NCBI RefSeq assembly: GCF_016881065.1
Contig: NZ_WXYN01000016.1
Span: forward strand, 508,569-572,568
Source of the DNA: Planococcus soli
GTDB lineage: Bacteria; Bacillota; Bacilli; Bacillales_A; Planococcaceae
DNA length: 64,000 nt
Direction of reading: 5' to 3'
In this document: one piece after another, positions 8,542 to 18,383 of the stretch
How the letters are laid out: each line of letters opens with the position of its first letter
Position numbering within the stretch: position 1 is the stretch's first letter
The notes under the pieces: model-generated
Told to the model about the DNA's origin: nothing
Seen by the model: only the letters and a program-made list of their open reading frames with translations
The model's database searches: none
Position numbers and translations under genes: made by a program

Positions 8542-10188
8542 TTATTTCACCAAATTGCTCATGAACTGTGCATTCTCTGCACGGGTGATGGAGTTTTTCG
8601 GACGGAAAGTATTGTCCTTATAGCCAGTGACAGCATTGGTTGAAAAGGCTGCCTGGATGGCGTCGTAATAGTACATCGATTCTGGAACATCGGTAAAGGC
8701 GGTTTGCTGTGTGCTGGTGAGCCCATATGCGGCTTGCAGGATCATTGCCATGTCGCCTCGCTTGATCGGGTCATTCGGCCGGAACTTAGTGGCAGTCACG
8801 CCTTTAATATAGCCCAGTTCATAGGCGCTGTTAATATAGCCGGCTGCAAAAGAATCTTTTGAAACGTCGCTGAAGCGGTGTTTAGTATTGGTCTTGTCCA
8901 AGTTTAGCGCACGGCCAAGCATCGTAACGGCTTCAGCACGGGTAATGGTCGCGTTCGGGCGGTATGTTCCGTCCGACAAACCGGTAATGATGTTCCGGTC
9001 GAAGATCTTTTGAATCGGTTCTGAGTACCAGACATCATTCTTTAAATCTGGAAATAATGCGGCTTTGGTCTCGAGGGATTGCACCAGACCATTGCCGAAC
9101 TGGTTGTCGCGTCCTTTAGGTCCAAGATCTGTTGCAGCGCGTTTAACGGTTTCCCGGAGCTGTTTGTTTGAAAGGTGCGGATAAGCTTCCATGTATTGAG
9201 CAAAAGTGCCGGCTGCAAAAGGAGAAGCGACTGACGTTCCTTCAGAGATGGCATAATCGTTTTGTGAAGTGGTTGTTCCATCGACAAAGCTGCTTAGGAT
9301 GTTTTCGCCAGGCGCCACCAGCTCTTGTGATGGACCGTAATTTGAGAAATAGGACAATCTGTTTAGCTGTGAGACCGAGCCGACAGCTATAACGGAAGGA
9401 AAACGTGCCGGGTACAGGACATCGCTGTACAATCCGCTTTCGCGTTCATTGCCGGAAGCCGCAACGATGAGGATACCAGCTTCATACGCTTTTTTGGTGA
9501 TGTCGCGCAAAGTTTGGTCATTGGTGACGGTAGTTAAACTCATGTTAATGATGTCCACTTTTTGGTCGATGGCCCATTGAATGCCTGCGACCACGCCTTC
9601 TAAAGTGCCGAGGCCTTTAGTGGAAAGAACTTTGACCGAATAGAGCTGGGCGTCTGGTGCGACGCCAACCGTGCCAATCGAGTTGTTTTGGGCACCGATG
9701 ACTCCAGCAACATGCGTGCCGTGTCCAAGTCCATCTGTAAAGGCACTTGAATTTGCGATTTTGGAAACGCCGCCGGCAACTTTCAGGTCAGGATGCTTGG
9801 AGTTGATGCCTGAATCGATGATGGCAATTTTCACACCCTTGCCGGTATAGCCAAGACTCGAAGCCGTATTTGCTTTGACTGAGCGGTAGCCCCAGGTGCT
9901 TGCCTGTGCTGCGGCACGGACTACAGAGTTCTCCTCTATGTACTCAATGGAAGAATCAATGCTTGCTGACTGGACTGTTGCTTCATCCGGCAGCGTTACG
10001 GATACTGCAGAAATAGCGTCAAATTCCTCGTGGATCTCTGCTCCCATTTCCTCGAGCAGCTCATAATCGATTTCTTCTTTAAATGAAATAATTACACGCT
10101 CTGAAGCGTTGTCAGTTTCGGCGGCGGCGGTGCTGGCCAACCCACTGAAAAGGACAGCGGAAATTGCTAAAAATGATAATTTTTTCAA
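8542..10188 (-). CDS. SLH-anchored subtilisin-like serine protease (S8)
   Basis: 548-aa surface protease. Signal peptide (KKLSFLAISAVLFSGLASTA), an I9-like propeptide (ERVIISFKEEIDYELLEEMG), then the S8 domain with Asp in IIDSGIN, His in GHGTHVAG, oxyanion Asn in AASGNERE and Ser in GTSVASP. Three SLH domains fill the C-terminal third, with TRAE, KRGD and TRAE motifs. I chose TTG at 10188 because AGGAGGG lies 6 nt upstream and the signal peptide begins there; an ATG 52 codons further up has no such support. It lies downstream of the SLH-amidase but is separated by a terminator, so it may have its own promoter. Confidence 0.88.
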   Translation of the reverse strand: MKKLSFLAISAVLFSGLASTAAAETDNASERVIISFKEEIDYELLEEMGAEIHEEFDAISAVSVTLPDEATVQSASIDSSIEYIEENSVVRAAAQASTWGYRSVKANTASSLGYTGKGVKIAIIDSGINSKHPDLKVAGGVSKIANSSAFTDGLGHGTHVAGVIGAQNNSIGTVGVAPDAQLYSVKVLSTKGLGTLEGVVAGIQWAIDQKVDIINMSLTTVTNDQTLRDITKKAYEAGILIVAASGNERESGLYSDVLYPARFPSVIAVGSVSQLNRLSYFSNYGPSQELVAPGENILSSFVDGTTTSQNDYAISEGTSVASPFAAGTFAQYMEAYPHLSNKQLRETVKRAATDLGPKGRDNQFGNGLVQSLETKAALFPDLKNDVWYSEPIQKIFDRNIITGLSDGTYRPNATITRAEAVTMLGRALNLDKTNTKHRFSDVSKDSFAAGYINSAYELGYIKGVTATKFRPNDPIKRGDMAMILQAAYGLTSTQQTAFTDVPESMYYYDAIQAAFSTNAVTGYKDNTFRPKNSITRAENAQFMSNLVK

Positions 10189-10231
10189 TAGATTCCCTCC
10201 TGCATACATTAAACTTTCCTGTAGTATACAA

Positions 10232-10258
10232 CAAAAAAACGGACTAAAAAGTCCGTTT
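10232..10258 (-). terminator. Terminator of the SLH-amidase gene
   Basis: Minus-strand stem AAACGGACT / AGTCCGTTT with a 4-nt loop and T7, between the amidase stop and the subtilase start. Confidence 0.85.
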
Positions 10259-10264
10259 GTGAAA

Positions 10265-11656
10265 TTAATTTTTTGCTTTCCAGTTGTAATAATCTTGGAT
10301 TCCATCAGCAATGGCTGTTGCAGCACGATCTTTGTATGTGCCGGATGCCAGTTTAGCTGCATCGTATTGGTTTGTGATAAATCCTAGTTCCACTAAAGCA
10401 GCGGGAAGCGGGTTGGTGCGGAGAACCTGGAAACCGTAGTTTTTAACGCCGCGGTTTGGATGGTCCATCGCTTTGTAAAGGCGGTTTTGGATAAATGTAG
10501 CCAACTGTTTGCTGTCATCGCCGACTGAAGCGGAATAGAAGGTTTCAGAACCGCTCGCAGCAGCAGTAGCCGCGTTTGTGTGGATGGAGACAAATGCGTT
10601 GGATCCACTTGCGACTCCTTTATCGACGCGTGCGCCTAATGTATGGAACACATCAGTTGAGCGGGTCATGTAAACTTTGATGCCTTTAGCTTTCAGTTTT
10701 GCTTCAACGCGTTTTGAAACATCAAGATTGATGTTTTTCTCGAGCAATCCGTTAGCGACTGCGCCGGGGTCAGAACCGCCGTGCCCAGCATCAATTGTGA
10801 TAAAACGGCTGTTGGCAGTGGCTGGTGCCGCTTTTGCCAAGTAGGCAGTGCTTACATAGCCAGTGATGGTGCCGCTTTTGCCATATGCCCATGAACCGTT
10901 ATAGCCATAGACCTGGAATGGAGCGCCTGTGTTCAACTTGCCGATAGAACCATAACCTGTGCTTGGTCCAGTGCGGACATTCAAAGAGTTGACTGTTACG
11001 TTCAGGTTTGCAACGGTCGTATTCTTATAAGCAACTCTGTAATTAGCGTTCAGTGCACGTGCTACAAAAGCAGCAAACTCACTGCGGATTAATTTCTTAG
11101 TAGGGGAGAAAGTGCCAGTTCCTGTTCCGTTTGAAACGCCTGCAACCGCAATTTTATTGACGGCCGTATAAAGGCTTTTTGAAGTATTATTGGTCGTGAT
11201 GTCTGAGAAGAAGACATTGCCAGTTTTATTATAATTGAATGCACGGCTTAAGAGGAAAGCCATCTCGCCACGCGTCATTGTATCGTATGGGCGGAACTTG
11301 CCATCTGAATCACCAGTTATGATGCCTTTATCAACAGCTGATTGGATATAGCCAGAACTATAACGGCCTGGATCCACATCCGAAAACTTTGTTTTGCGGG
11401 GTGTTTCAATAAGTCCGATTGCGCGGCCGATCAATGCTGCGGCTTGCTCACGGGTTACCGCCTGATCGGGTCCAAAAACAGTTCTGCTGACTCCGTTAAT
11501 CAAGCCTCTGTTCCATAAATACAAAATTTCTTCATCTGATGATGAAACATCCTTAAAGGGATTACTTGCAGCAGAAGCGGGTTGTATGCCTAAACTCGAG
11601 ATCACAAAAACAGCAGCAACGAGAAATAGAGTAATTTTTGATAATACGTTTTTCAT
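10265..11656 (-). CDS. SLH-anchored N-acetylmuramoyl-L-alanine amidase
   Basis: 463-aa secreted autolysin: signal peptide ending PASA, three N-terminal SLH domains (about 30-205; VTREQ, MTRGE and LIRSE motifs), a bacterial SH3 domain (LNVTVNSLNVRTGPSTGYG, about 215-275), then Amidase_3 (about 285-460). Zinc ligands and catalytic residues are visible: DAGHGG, the Glu in LLEKNINL, His in SIHTNA and Glu in VELGFITN. It cleaves the bond between MurNAc and L-Ala. ATG 11656 is preceded by AGGAGG at a rather long spacing of about 13 nt. Unlike the neighbouring protease, the anchor is N-terminal. Confidence 0.9.
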   Translation of the reverse strand: MKNVLSKITLFLVAAVFVISSLGIQPASAASNPFKDVSSSDEEILYLWNRGLINGVSRTVFGPDQAVTREQAAALIGRAIGLIETPRKTKFSDVDPGRYSSGYIQSAVDKGIITGDSDGKFRPYDTMTRGEMAFLLSRAFNYNKTGNVFFSDITTNNTSKSLYTAVNKIAVAGVSNGTGTGTFSPTKKLIRSEFAAFVARALNANYRVAYKNTTVANLNVTVNSLNVRTGPSTGYGSIGKLNTGAPFQVYGYNGSWAYGKSGTITGYVSTAYLAKAAPATANSRFITIDAGHGGSDPGAVANGLLEKNINLDVSKRVEAKLKAKGIKVYMTRSTDVFHTLGARVDKGVASGSNAFVSIHTNAATAAASGSETFYSASVGDDSKQLATFIQNRLYKAMDHPNRGVKNYGFQVLRTNPLPAALVELGFITNQYDAAKLASGTYKDRAATAIADGIQDYYNWKAKN

Positions 11657-12083
11657 GGGTTTGTCATTTCCTCCTAGTAATTTCTATCTGATAGTGATAT
11701 TAGCAGATATTTATTGTAATTAATGCCTTTTTTTAATAAATAAGAAAATAGTATGGTTTAAAAGTTGTAATTTTGGAAAGGGATTTTTGGTCTAATACTT
11801 TTTACCTAATTTATTGGAAATAATATCAGACTAATCTAAAAACTTTACAACGAAACAAAATTAATAAAAATTTGTCTTTACTCCTATACTCCCTCTAATG
11901 GTACACTTGTAGGTATTATTTAATTATTTGTCCATGTAAAAATGTATAAATATAGATAATATGAAGTATAGTTTGCCCGGGTAATATGATTTATTGTAGG
12001 AGAAAGAGATACTAACCTTAAGTTGCTTGTTTTATGGATAAAGAAAAATTGGTTTAATTTGTAAAAGGGGGATTTATTAAAAG
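11657..12083. other. AT-rich divergent promoter region
   Basis: 427 bp between divergently transcribed wall-hydrolase genes, strongly AT-rich, presumably carrying both promoters. Isolated TGTAAT half-sites occur, but I find no properly spaced WalR pair. No convincing short gene. Confidence 0.5.
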
Positions 12084-14054
12084 ATGAAAAAACTACTACT
12101 TGGATTCCTGGTGGTGCTACTAGCACTTTCGGCCTTCACGCAAGAGACTGCAAAAGCAGCGGATGATTTAACGGGCCACGCATATGAAGGTGAAATAAGA
12201 GAATTGATGGAGCTGGGGGTCATTAAGGGATATAAAGATGGAACAATCCGCCCTAATAGAGAAGTAACGCGCGCTGAGTTCGCTAAAATGGTTGTTCAAT
12301 CATTTGAACTTGGGGCAGACGCAGAAAGTGCTTCTGTTGAAAATGCGGGCTTCGCGGCGGCGGCAACAGCAACAGCGACGATGGACTTTAAGGATGTTTT
12401 GCCGGAAAAATGGTATTACAATGATATAGCTACAGCTGTAGATGCTGGAATTATCAAAGGCTACCCAAATAATATTTTCAAGCCCAACGAACTGATCAAC
12501 CGCGAACAGATGGCGACTATGGTATCTCGTGCTTTGACAGCAAAAGGCATCGTCATTAATGTTTCAGAAACACCAGCGTTAAACTTTACCGATACTTCAA
12601 CGATCAGAAATGAACATAAAGACAATGTCCGTATTCTTTCCCATTTGGAAATCATTACGGGCAACAAAGACAATACCTTCAGACCAAAAGACAGCTCAGA
12701 AAGATGGATGGTGGCGTTAGTTATGCTGAGAGCCAGAGATGAAGTGTTCCCGCCTCAAAACCTGGAATTCCAGGCTTCAACGGTAGCGGCAGATAAAACT
12801 ACTGTCGTAAAGCATTTCGATACGTTTGCCCAGGCAAAAGAGTATGCTCAAAAGAACGCAAAAGTTCAGGCAGTCGAGCGCAGCAACCAGATCCTTTGGA
12901 TGAAGCAGGGGATTGCATCTACCAACGCCTTTACGGAAATTTATCCAACGGACAGCCTGAAGGCAGCAAGCGGAACTTTCCGTCCTTACGTACCGGCCAA
13001 CACGGAATTGAAATTCCTGGATGCTACAGCGACGACCGTCAAAGTGGAGTTGGCTGGCGAAGTCGGCTATGTCAGTTCGAAAGTGGTCCGATTGATTCCG
13101 GAACTGATGCAAAAAGGGCAGTCTTATTATGAAGCGTCCGGCAGCAACATGGTCCATAAAATCTTCAACCATGCAACAAGCAGCTATGCATCAACCGGCG
13201 TCATCGGCAAAGCACCGAAAGAATTTGTCAGCGGCATGAAGTATTACAGCTGGGACGGAGCGACGTTCACCAACGCATCCGGCGCCAAAGTGGTTGAGAG
13301 CCATCAGTATTTCAATATGCTGCCGCTCCAATCTGCAACCAACTACACAGCTGCAGAACTGGACAAATACTTGCAGGATAAATTCCCATACTATAACCAG
13401 ACTCTCAATGGAAAGAAATGGACAGCCAGTCCGCTTGTCGGCACTGGAAAGTTCTTTAAAGAAATGGAAAAAACCTATAAGATCAACGCGCTTTACCTGA
13501 TGTCCCACGCCATCCATGAAAGCGGCTGGGGAGTCAGCAAGATTGCACAGGATAAGCACAACCTCTTCGGCTACGGAGCGGTTGACGGCGACGCTTATAA
13601 CCGTGCTTATTCTTATGCTGACTTCAGAGAGTCAATTGAAGACGCAGCAACGCGCATCAACAAAGGCTACCAAGTACCAACGGGCAGCTATTACAACGGC
13701 TCAATCCTGGGCAATAAAGGCATCGGCATGAACGTTCGCTATGCTTCTGATGCATTCTGGGGAGAAAAAATCGCGGGCCACATGTTCCGTGCAGATGCCC
13801 ACCTTGGAAACAAGGACCTGAACAAGCATGAACTTGGCTACACGACGACCGCTCCGCTGAACTTCAGAAAGGATGCAAGCACGAACTTTGCTTCTATCTA
13901 TACATTGAAAACAGCAGGGGTTCCGGTCATCATCAACAACGAAACAAAAGCATCCAACGGAGCGCTATGGTATGAAGTGGCATCGGAAGACAAAGCCTTT
14001 ACGAAAGCTTATGTCCATGGCTCATATATCAAAATGCTGCCGCTTGCGCAGTAA
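12084..14054 (+). CDS. SLH-anchored glucosaminidase (GH73-like) with SH3 domain
   Basis: 656-aa secreted muralytic enzyme. Signal peptide (KKLLLGFLVVLLALSAFTQETAKA), three SLH domains (about 28-235), a long linker region, a mannosyl-glycoprotein endo-beta-N-acetylglucosaminidase domain (about 430-590) with the catalytic Glu in SHAIHESGWG followed by HNLFGYGA, and a C-terminal SH3-like domain beginning APLNFRKDAST. The third SLH is degenerate (SSERW instead of TRAE). It should cut the glycan strand, complementing the amidase and endopeptidase next door. ATG 12084 follows AAAAGGGGG. A perfect hairpin terminator follows. Confidence 0.88.
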   Translation: MKKLLLGFLVVLLALSAFTQETAKAADDLTGHAYEGEIRELMELGVIKGYKDGTIRPNREVTRAEFAKMVVQSFELGADAESASVENAGFAAAATATATMDFKDVLPEKWYYNDIATAVDAGIIKGYPNNIFKPNELINREQMATMVSRALTAKGIVINVSETPALNFTDTSTIRNEHKDNVRILSHLEIITGNKDNTFRPKDSSERWMVALVMLRARDEVFPPQNLEFQASTVAADKTTVVKHFDTFAQAKEYAQKNAKVQAVERSNQILWMKQGIASTNAFTEIYPTDSLKAASGTFRPYVPANTELKFLDATATTVKVELAGEVGYVSSKVVRLIPELMQKGQSYYEASGSNMVHKIFNHATSSYASTGVIGKAPKEFVSGMKYYSWDGATFTNASGAKVVESHQYFNMLPLQSATNYTAAELDKYLQDKFPYYNQTLNGKKWTASPLVGTGKFFKEMEKTYKINALYLMSHAIHESGWGVSKIAQDKHNLFGYGAVDGDAYNRAYSYADFRESIEDAATRINKGYQVPTGSYYNGSILGNKGIGMNVRYASDAFWGEKIAGHMFRADAHLGNKDLNKHELGYTTTAPLNFRKDASTNFASIYTLKTAGVPVIINNETKASNGALWYEVASEDKAFTKAYVHGSYIKMLPLAQ

Positions 14055-14075
14055 TAATATTTACACAACTTTAAT

Positions 14076-14124
14076 AGAAGAACCCTGTGTTCAAGCGGTC
14101 ATAGCTTGAACACAGGGTTCTTCT
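14076..14124. terminator. Terminator after the glucosaminidase gene
   Basis: A 21-bp inverted repeat (AGAAGAACCCTGTG... pairing with ...CACAGGGTTCTTCT) around a 7-nt loop, with a T-rich 3' arm. It separates this gene from the tagA-csaB operon. Confidence 0.85.
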
Positions 14125-14127
14125 TTA

Positions 14128-14136
14128 TGTTATACT
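14128..14136 (+). promoter_or_regulatory. Candidate extended -10 promoter of the tagA-csaB operon
   Basis: TGTTATACT, an extended -10 with TATACT at 14131-14136, about 37 bp before the tagA start. No good -35 is visible; the expected -35 position falls inside the preceding terminator arm. Confidence 0.4.
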
Positions 14137-14172
14137 AGCCTAAGATATTTTGCCCTAAAGAGGAGATTAACC

Positions 14173-14907
14173 ATGACTTCAAAATTCGTCCATATACTGG
14201 GAGTGCCGTTCGTCAACACATCCCAGAAAGATTTTATCAGCACCCTTCAAAGCCGCATCGCCAAACAGGAAAAGACCTTCGTGGTAACCGCCAATCCTGA
14301 AATCGTCATGCACTCACTTGAAGACGATCAATACAAGCAGACTTTGGCGAAAGCCCAATACATAACGGCAGACGGCATCGGCATCGTGAAAGCTGCGGCA
14401 ATTATCGGCAAACCATTGCCTGAACGCGTCAGCGGCTATGATTTGATGCTCGACCTGCTTGAAACGGCAGATAAAAATCGCTCCAGCGTCTTTTTCCTGG
14501 GAGCGGCGGAAGAAGTATTGCAGGCAACGGTGAAAAAAGCCAAACAGAACTATCCGGGCATCCAAATTGCCGGAAGCCACAACGGCTTTTTTGATTGGAA
14601 TGACCATGTTCTGCCGCAGCAGATCAAGAATGCAGCTCCGGACATCGTCTTTGTCGCACTCGGCTTCCCGAGGCAGGAGCAATGGATCGGCGCCAATATC
14701 GATAAATTCGATAAAGGGGTTTTTATTGGCATCGGCGGCAGTTTTGATGTCTTTTCCGGAACGGTCAAACGCGCACCGGAACTATGGCAGAAGATGAACC
14801 TCGAATGGTTCTATCGTTTGGTCAAGCAGCCTTCCAGATGGAAACGCATGCTGGTGCTGCCGAAATTCGCAGCGACCGTGATCGGGCGAAAGGCATTACG
14901 CAAATAA
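14173..14907 (+). CDS. tagA: TagA/WecG-family N-acetylmannosaminyltransferase
   Basis: 244-aa GT26 enzyme that, by family, transfers ManNAc from UDP-ManNAc to undecaprenyl-PP-GlcNAc on the inner face of the membrane. Visible landmarks: TANPEIVMHS near residue 39, ADGIGIVKAA near 66, RVSGYDLM near 87, VALGFPRQEQWI near 162 and GIGGSFDVFSG near 187. In SLH-bearing Bacillales such as Paenibacillus alvei, TagA supplies ManNAc to the secondary wall polysaccharide, which matches its place in an operon with csaB. ATG 14173 follows AGAGGAG. Its TAA stop overlaps the next gene's ATG by one base. Confidence 0.9.
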   Translation: MTSKFVHILGVPFVNTSQKDFISTLQSRIAKQEKTFVVTANPEIVMHSLEDDQYKQTLAKAQYITADGIGIVKAAAIIGKPLPERVSGYDLMLDLLETADKNRSSVFFLGAAEEVLQATVKKAKQNYPGIQIAGSHNGFFDWNDHVLPQQIKNAAPDIVFVALGFPRQEQWIGANIDKFDKGVFIGIGGSFDVFSGTVKRAPELWQKMNLEWFYRLVKQPSRWKRMLVLPKFAATVIGRKALRK

Positions 14908-16466
14908 TGAAGAATACGTTGATCAAAAGTACGTTAATCTTATCTATTGCCGCATTGCTGTCAAAAATACTCGGCAGCCTTTTCCGGATTCCGCTTCAAA
15001 ATATAGCTGGGGATGAAGTGCTGGGAATTTTCACTTTGGTGTATCCAGTTTACATGGTCGCCTTGACCTTGTCTGTTGCCGGAATTCCCATCGCCATTTC
15101 CAAACTGATTGCAGAAGCCCGTTCCAAAGGGGACGAGCAACAAGTCAAAAATATCTTTTTCACATCCGGCATTCTGGCGCTGATTTTCGGTGTCACAAGC
15201 TTCCTGGTCATCTATGGCTTTTCCAATCAAATCGCTGCCGTCCTTGGCGGCGGAACAACGCGCCTTGCGTTGATCGTCGTTTCCTGCACCTTGCTCGTGG
15301 CGCCTTATATGGCCGTATACCGCGGGTATTTCCAGGGACATCAGGACATGACGCCGACTGCGGTATCGCAAGTGATCGAGCAGTTTATCCGCGTCGGGCT
15401 GATTCTTTTGGTGGCGGTTTTCATGGTCGACCGCCTTTACAGCGACGAGCAGATTGCGGGCGGAATCATGATCGGCTCCATTATCGGGGCGATTGGTTCG
15501 TTCATCTATCTGCGCATCCTATACAACCGCTCAGCGGTGAGAGTGGCTAAAGGGCTGCCGTACAAGCTGGCGAATTTCAAAGGGACGGCCAAAACCATAC
15601 TGAAAATTTCCATTCCGATCTGCATCGGAGCCATCACGATGGCCCTGTTGAACCTGGTCGATTCGATCACCATCCCTACTGCATTGAAAATGCACGGGGA
15701 AGCAACTGGAGACATCAATTCACTCTACGGCATATATGGACGTGGACTGGCGCTCGTCCAAATCGTTACGGTTTTTGCCGCTTCGGTCATTTTGCCCTTG
15801 ATTCCTTCGATTTCGGCCAAGTTGGCAAATAACGACAAAATCGGTTCGACCAAACTGATCGACAGTACGTTTTTCCTGACATATCTCTTATCTGTTCCGG
15901 CCGCTGTCGGTCTGGTGGTTCTGACATTGCCCATTAACCTTGGCCTGTTCACGGATTTGCAAGGCAGCACTGTGCTGGCCATCGTGTCATTCAGTTCACT
16001 TTTCACTTCTTTGACAGTACTTGGAACAGGCGTTTTGCAAGGCATCAACAAAGCGCGCCTTGGCGCGTGGATCATCATCATCGGAGTGCTCATTAAATTG
16101 GCGCTGAACCTGGTATTGGTCAATCTTTACGGCTTGGAAGGCGCAGCCCTTTCGACCGCACTTATCTATGTAATCCTATTTGTACTCAATGGCCTAGCTA
16201 TCCGCAAATACACAGGATTCAGCTTTTTCCCGAAAAAAACCGGAACCATCGTTTTTGCTTCACTTGTCATGGGGACAGCCATCTGGCTGCCAAGTTTACT
16301 ATTGGATTTTGAAGAGCTGCCGAGACTTGCAGCTTTATTGTATGTAGGAGCAGCAGCGGTTATCGGCGGCATCATCTACTTTGTCCTGCTGCTGGTTACC
16401 AAAGCAGTGGACCAAAGCGTATTGCAGCGCATTCCTGTCATCAATAAATTCATCGCCAAGAAATAA
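14907..16466 (+). CDS. Polysaccharide flippase (Wzx/SpoVB/MurJ-like)
   Basis: 519-aa polytopic membrane protein of the MOP exporter superfamily with about 14 hydrophobic segments. The N-terminal STLILSIAALLSKILGSLFR and FTLVYPVYM region is typical of the SpoVB/Wzx branch. Probable job: flipping the lipid-linked wall-polysaccharide precursor made with TagA across the membrane. I set the start at ATG 14907, which shares its A with the tagA TAA stop; this implies translational coupling. An upstream in-frame ATG at 14784 would overlap tagA by 124 bases and lacks the membrane start. Confidence 0.85.
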   Translation: MKNTLIKSTLILSIAALLSKILGSLFRIPLQNIAGDEVLGIFTLVYPVYMVALTLSVAGIPIAISKLIAEARSKGDEQQVKNIFFTSGILALIFGVTSFLVIYGFSNQIAAVLGGGTTRLALIVVSCTLLVAPYMAVYRGYFQGHQDMTPTAVSQVIEQFIRVGLILLVAVFMVDRLYSDEQIAGGIMIGSIIGAIGSFIYLRILYNRSAVRVAKGLPYKLANFKGTAKTILKISIPICIGAITMALLNLVDSITIPTALKMHGEATGDINSLYGIYGRGLALVQIVTVFAASVILPLIPSISAKLANNDKIGSTKLIDSTFFLTYLLSVPAAVGLVVLTLPINLGLFTDLQGSTVLAIVSFSSLFTSLTVLGTGVLQGINKARLGAWIIIIGVLIKLALNLVLVNLYGLEGAALSTALIYVILFVLNGLAIRKYTGFSFFPKKTGTIVFASLVMGTAIWLPSLLLDFEELPRLAALLYVGAAAVIGGIIYFVLLLVTKAVDQSVLQRIPVINKFIAKK

Positions 16467-16514
16467 TGCCTGCAATCCGGGCCAAACCAAGAAAAGTTAA
16501 GGGTGTGTACTTAC

Positions 16515-18383
16515 GTGAAGAAAGTTTTAATCGGAATTCTCCTTGCCGCATTGCTATTGACCATTCCCTCAGCATTCCAGCGCATACAAATAGAAGAATC
16601 GAATAAGAAAATCGAAACCATCATTCCCTACAAACTGGTGACAGAATGGATCGTTCAGGATTCCGCGCTTACACCGGCAGATATACTGGCGGATTTCAAG
16701 AACGCAGACATCCAAAGCGTCAGCCTGGAGCCGGATACGGTCAGTTCCCTTGAAAGAAAAGGACTGATCACAGCCGTCAGCACGCCCCGCATGCGGGAAC
16801 ATCTTCTGCTGACCCAGCAGGATCCGCTGGAAGCGCCTTTTGATAAGCCCGGCCTGTTCGTGCATTCAAATGGGACGTTTAACTTTGAAGAAATCACAGC
16901 CGGCTTTTTTGAAGAGCAATTTACCTACACGGTAAACGATGTAGAATATCTGTATATTCCAGGCGAAGCCAGTACCATCCAGTCAACGCCGATCGGCTAT
17001 GATCCGGAAGTGATTGCATCTATTCAGGATGCCGGTTTGAATGTGGTTCCACGGTTAGGCGATTACTCGGACGAAGAACAAACGGAACGGATGATCGGTG
17101 AACTTCTTTCCATTAAACAGCCTGACATCAATAAAGTCTTGTTCAGTGGAAACTCCGTACCGGCCGGTTCAGATCCTGTCCGTTTGAAAGAATTCGGCGA
17201 ACAGCTGAAAGAAGCAGGCTACGGGTTGATGAGCATCGAATTTGCTGGACAAGAGGGCTTGAATCAGTTGGCGTATGTCAATGACCTGAATCTGGTGCGG
17301 CTCCACAGCCTGGGGCTCACAAATGACAATGTTGCCGAAAGCGCAGAGAAAATTGTCCGCGCCGCAAAAGAGCGCAACATACGGGCATTTTTCGTCAACA
17401 TGACAATAGTAGAATATGAGCAGGCACTGTCCGCGTTGCAGGAGCTTCAGGCAGAAGTGGATAGAGCATTGCCCGCAAGCTTTGTCCGCGGCGATTCCCG
17501 CACTTTTGACACGTACAGCGTGCCACTATGGCAAACCGCAATGGCTTTGCTTGGCGCAATCGCATTTCTGACATTGGCGGCACAGTCCGTCTTTAAAAAT
17601 AAGTGGCTGACACTGGCTGCATTGATCGGCTCGGCGCTCGCTGCCATTCTTTACTTGGCGACAGCTCAAAGTATGATCCTTAAAGCGTTTGCCTTGGCAG
17701 TTGCCATCACGGCACCGATTTGGGCTGTGCTTTTGAAAAAAGAGCCAGAGAAAAAATGGTACCTGCTTCGGTCATACGCACAGGCCCTTGCGATTTCCGC
17801 CATCGGCATTTGGCTCATCGTCGTGCTGCTGAATGGCAATCAATACCTATTGGGAATTGACTTGTTTAGAGGTGTATCGCTAATTTATATTGTGCCGATT
17901 GCTTTTGTTGCGATCTATGCAATTTTCGGGAATATTAAAAAACTCTTGAAATTAAATGTGATTTATTGGCATGTAGTCGTTATTGCCGTTGTCGCTGCTG
18001 TCGCTTTGTATTATATGAGCAGAACAGGCAACGCAGGCCAAGTTTCCACTATCGAACTTCAAGCCCGGTTGCTGATGGAGCAGATTCTGTACGTCAGACC
18101 GAGAACAAAAGAATTCCTGATCGGCTTCCCGCTGTTCATCCTGGCGCTCCATGTGGCGAAAAGTTATCCGAAAGCCTATTACTTCCTGTTGATTCCGGGA
18201 GTGATCGGTTTCCTGTCCTTAGTGAATACATTTACTCATCTTCACATTCCGCTATTGATTTCATTGCTTAGAAGTGGTTATAGTATAGTTTTTGGGTTTA
18301 TAATAGGACTTGTCCTGATTTGGCTATACGAAATTGCTTGGAAGAAAATGGCTAATAATATAAGAATGAGGTGGCAGGATTGA
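16515..18383 (+). CDS. DUF5693-like multi-pass membrane protein
   Basis: 622 aa. An N-terminal anchor (VKKVLIGILLAALLLTIPSAF) is followed by a ~310-residue extracytoplasmic region and then about eight membrane segments (from about residue 340). This arrangement, and a position directly before csaB, match the uncharacterised DUF5693 family, usually found beside csaB in SLH-carrying Bacillales. The luminal half has a barrel-like alternation (IQSVSLEPDTVSSL, GLNVVPRLGDYSDE), as in deacetylase or hydrolase-type folds, but I see no firm active site. GTG 16515 is preferred by spacing from AAGGGTG; GTG 16503 is possible. Its TGA overlaps the csaB start. Confidence 0.7.
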   Translation: MKKVLIGILLAALLLTIPSAFQRIQIEESNKKIETIIPYKLVTEWIVQDSALTPADILADFKNADIQSVSLEPDTVSSLERKGLITAVSTPRMREHLLLTQQDPLEAPFDKPGLFVHSNGTFNFEEITAGFFEEQFTYTVNDVEYLYIPGEASTIQSTPIGYDPEVIASIQDAGLNVVPRLGDYSDEEQTERMIGELLSIKQPDINKVLFSGNSVPAGSDPVRLKEFGEQLKEAGYGLMSIEFAGQEGLNQLAYVNDLNLVRLHSLGLTNDNVAESAEKIVRAAKERNIRAFFVNMTIVEYEQALSALQELQAEVDRALPASFVRGDSRTFDTYSVPLWQTAMALLGAIAFLTLAAQSVFKNKWLTLAALIGSALAAILYLATAQSMILKAFALAVAITAPIWAVLLKKEPEKKWYLLRSYAQALAISAIGIWLIVVLLNGNQYLLGIDLFRGVSLIYIVPIAFVAIYAIFGNIKKLLKLNVIYWHVVVIAVVAAVALYYMSRTGNAGQVSTIELQARLLMEQILYVRPRTKEFLIGFPLFILALHVAKSYPKAYYFLLIPGVIGFLSLVNTFTHLHIPLLISLLRSGYSIVFGFIIGLVLIWLYEIAWKKMANNIRMRWQD

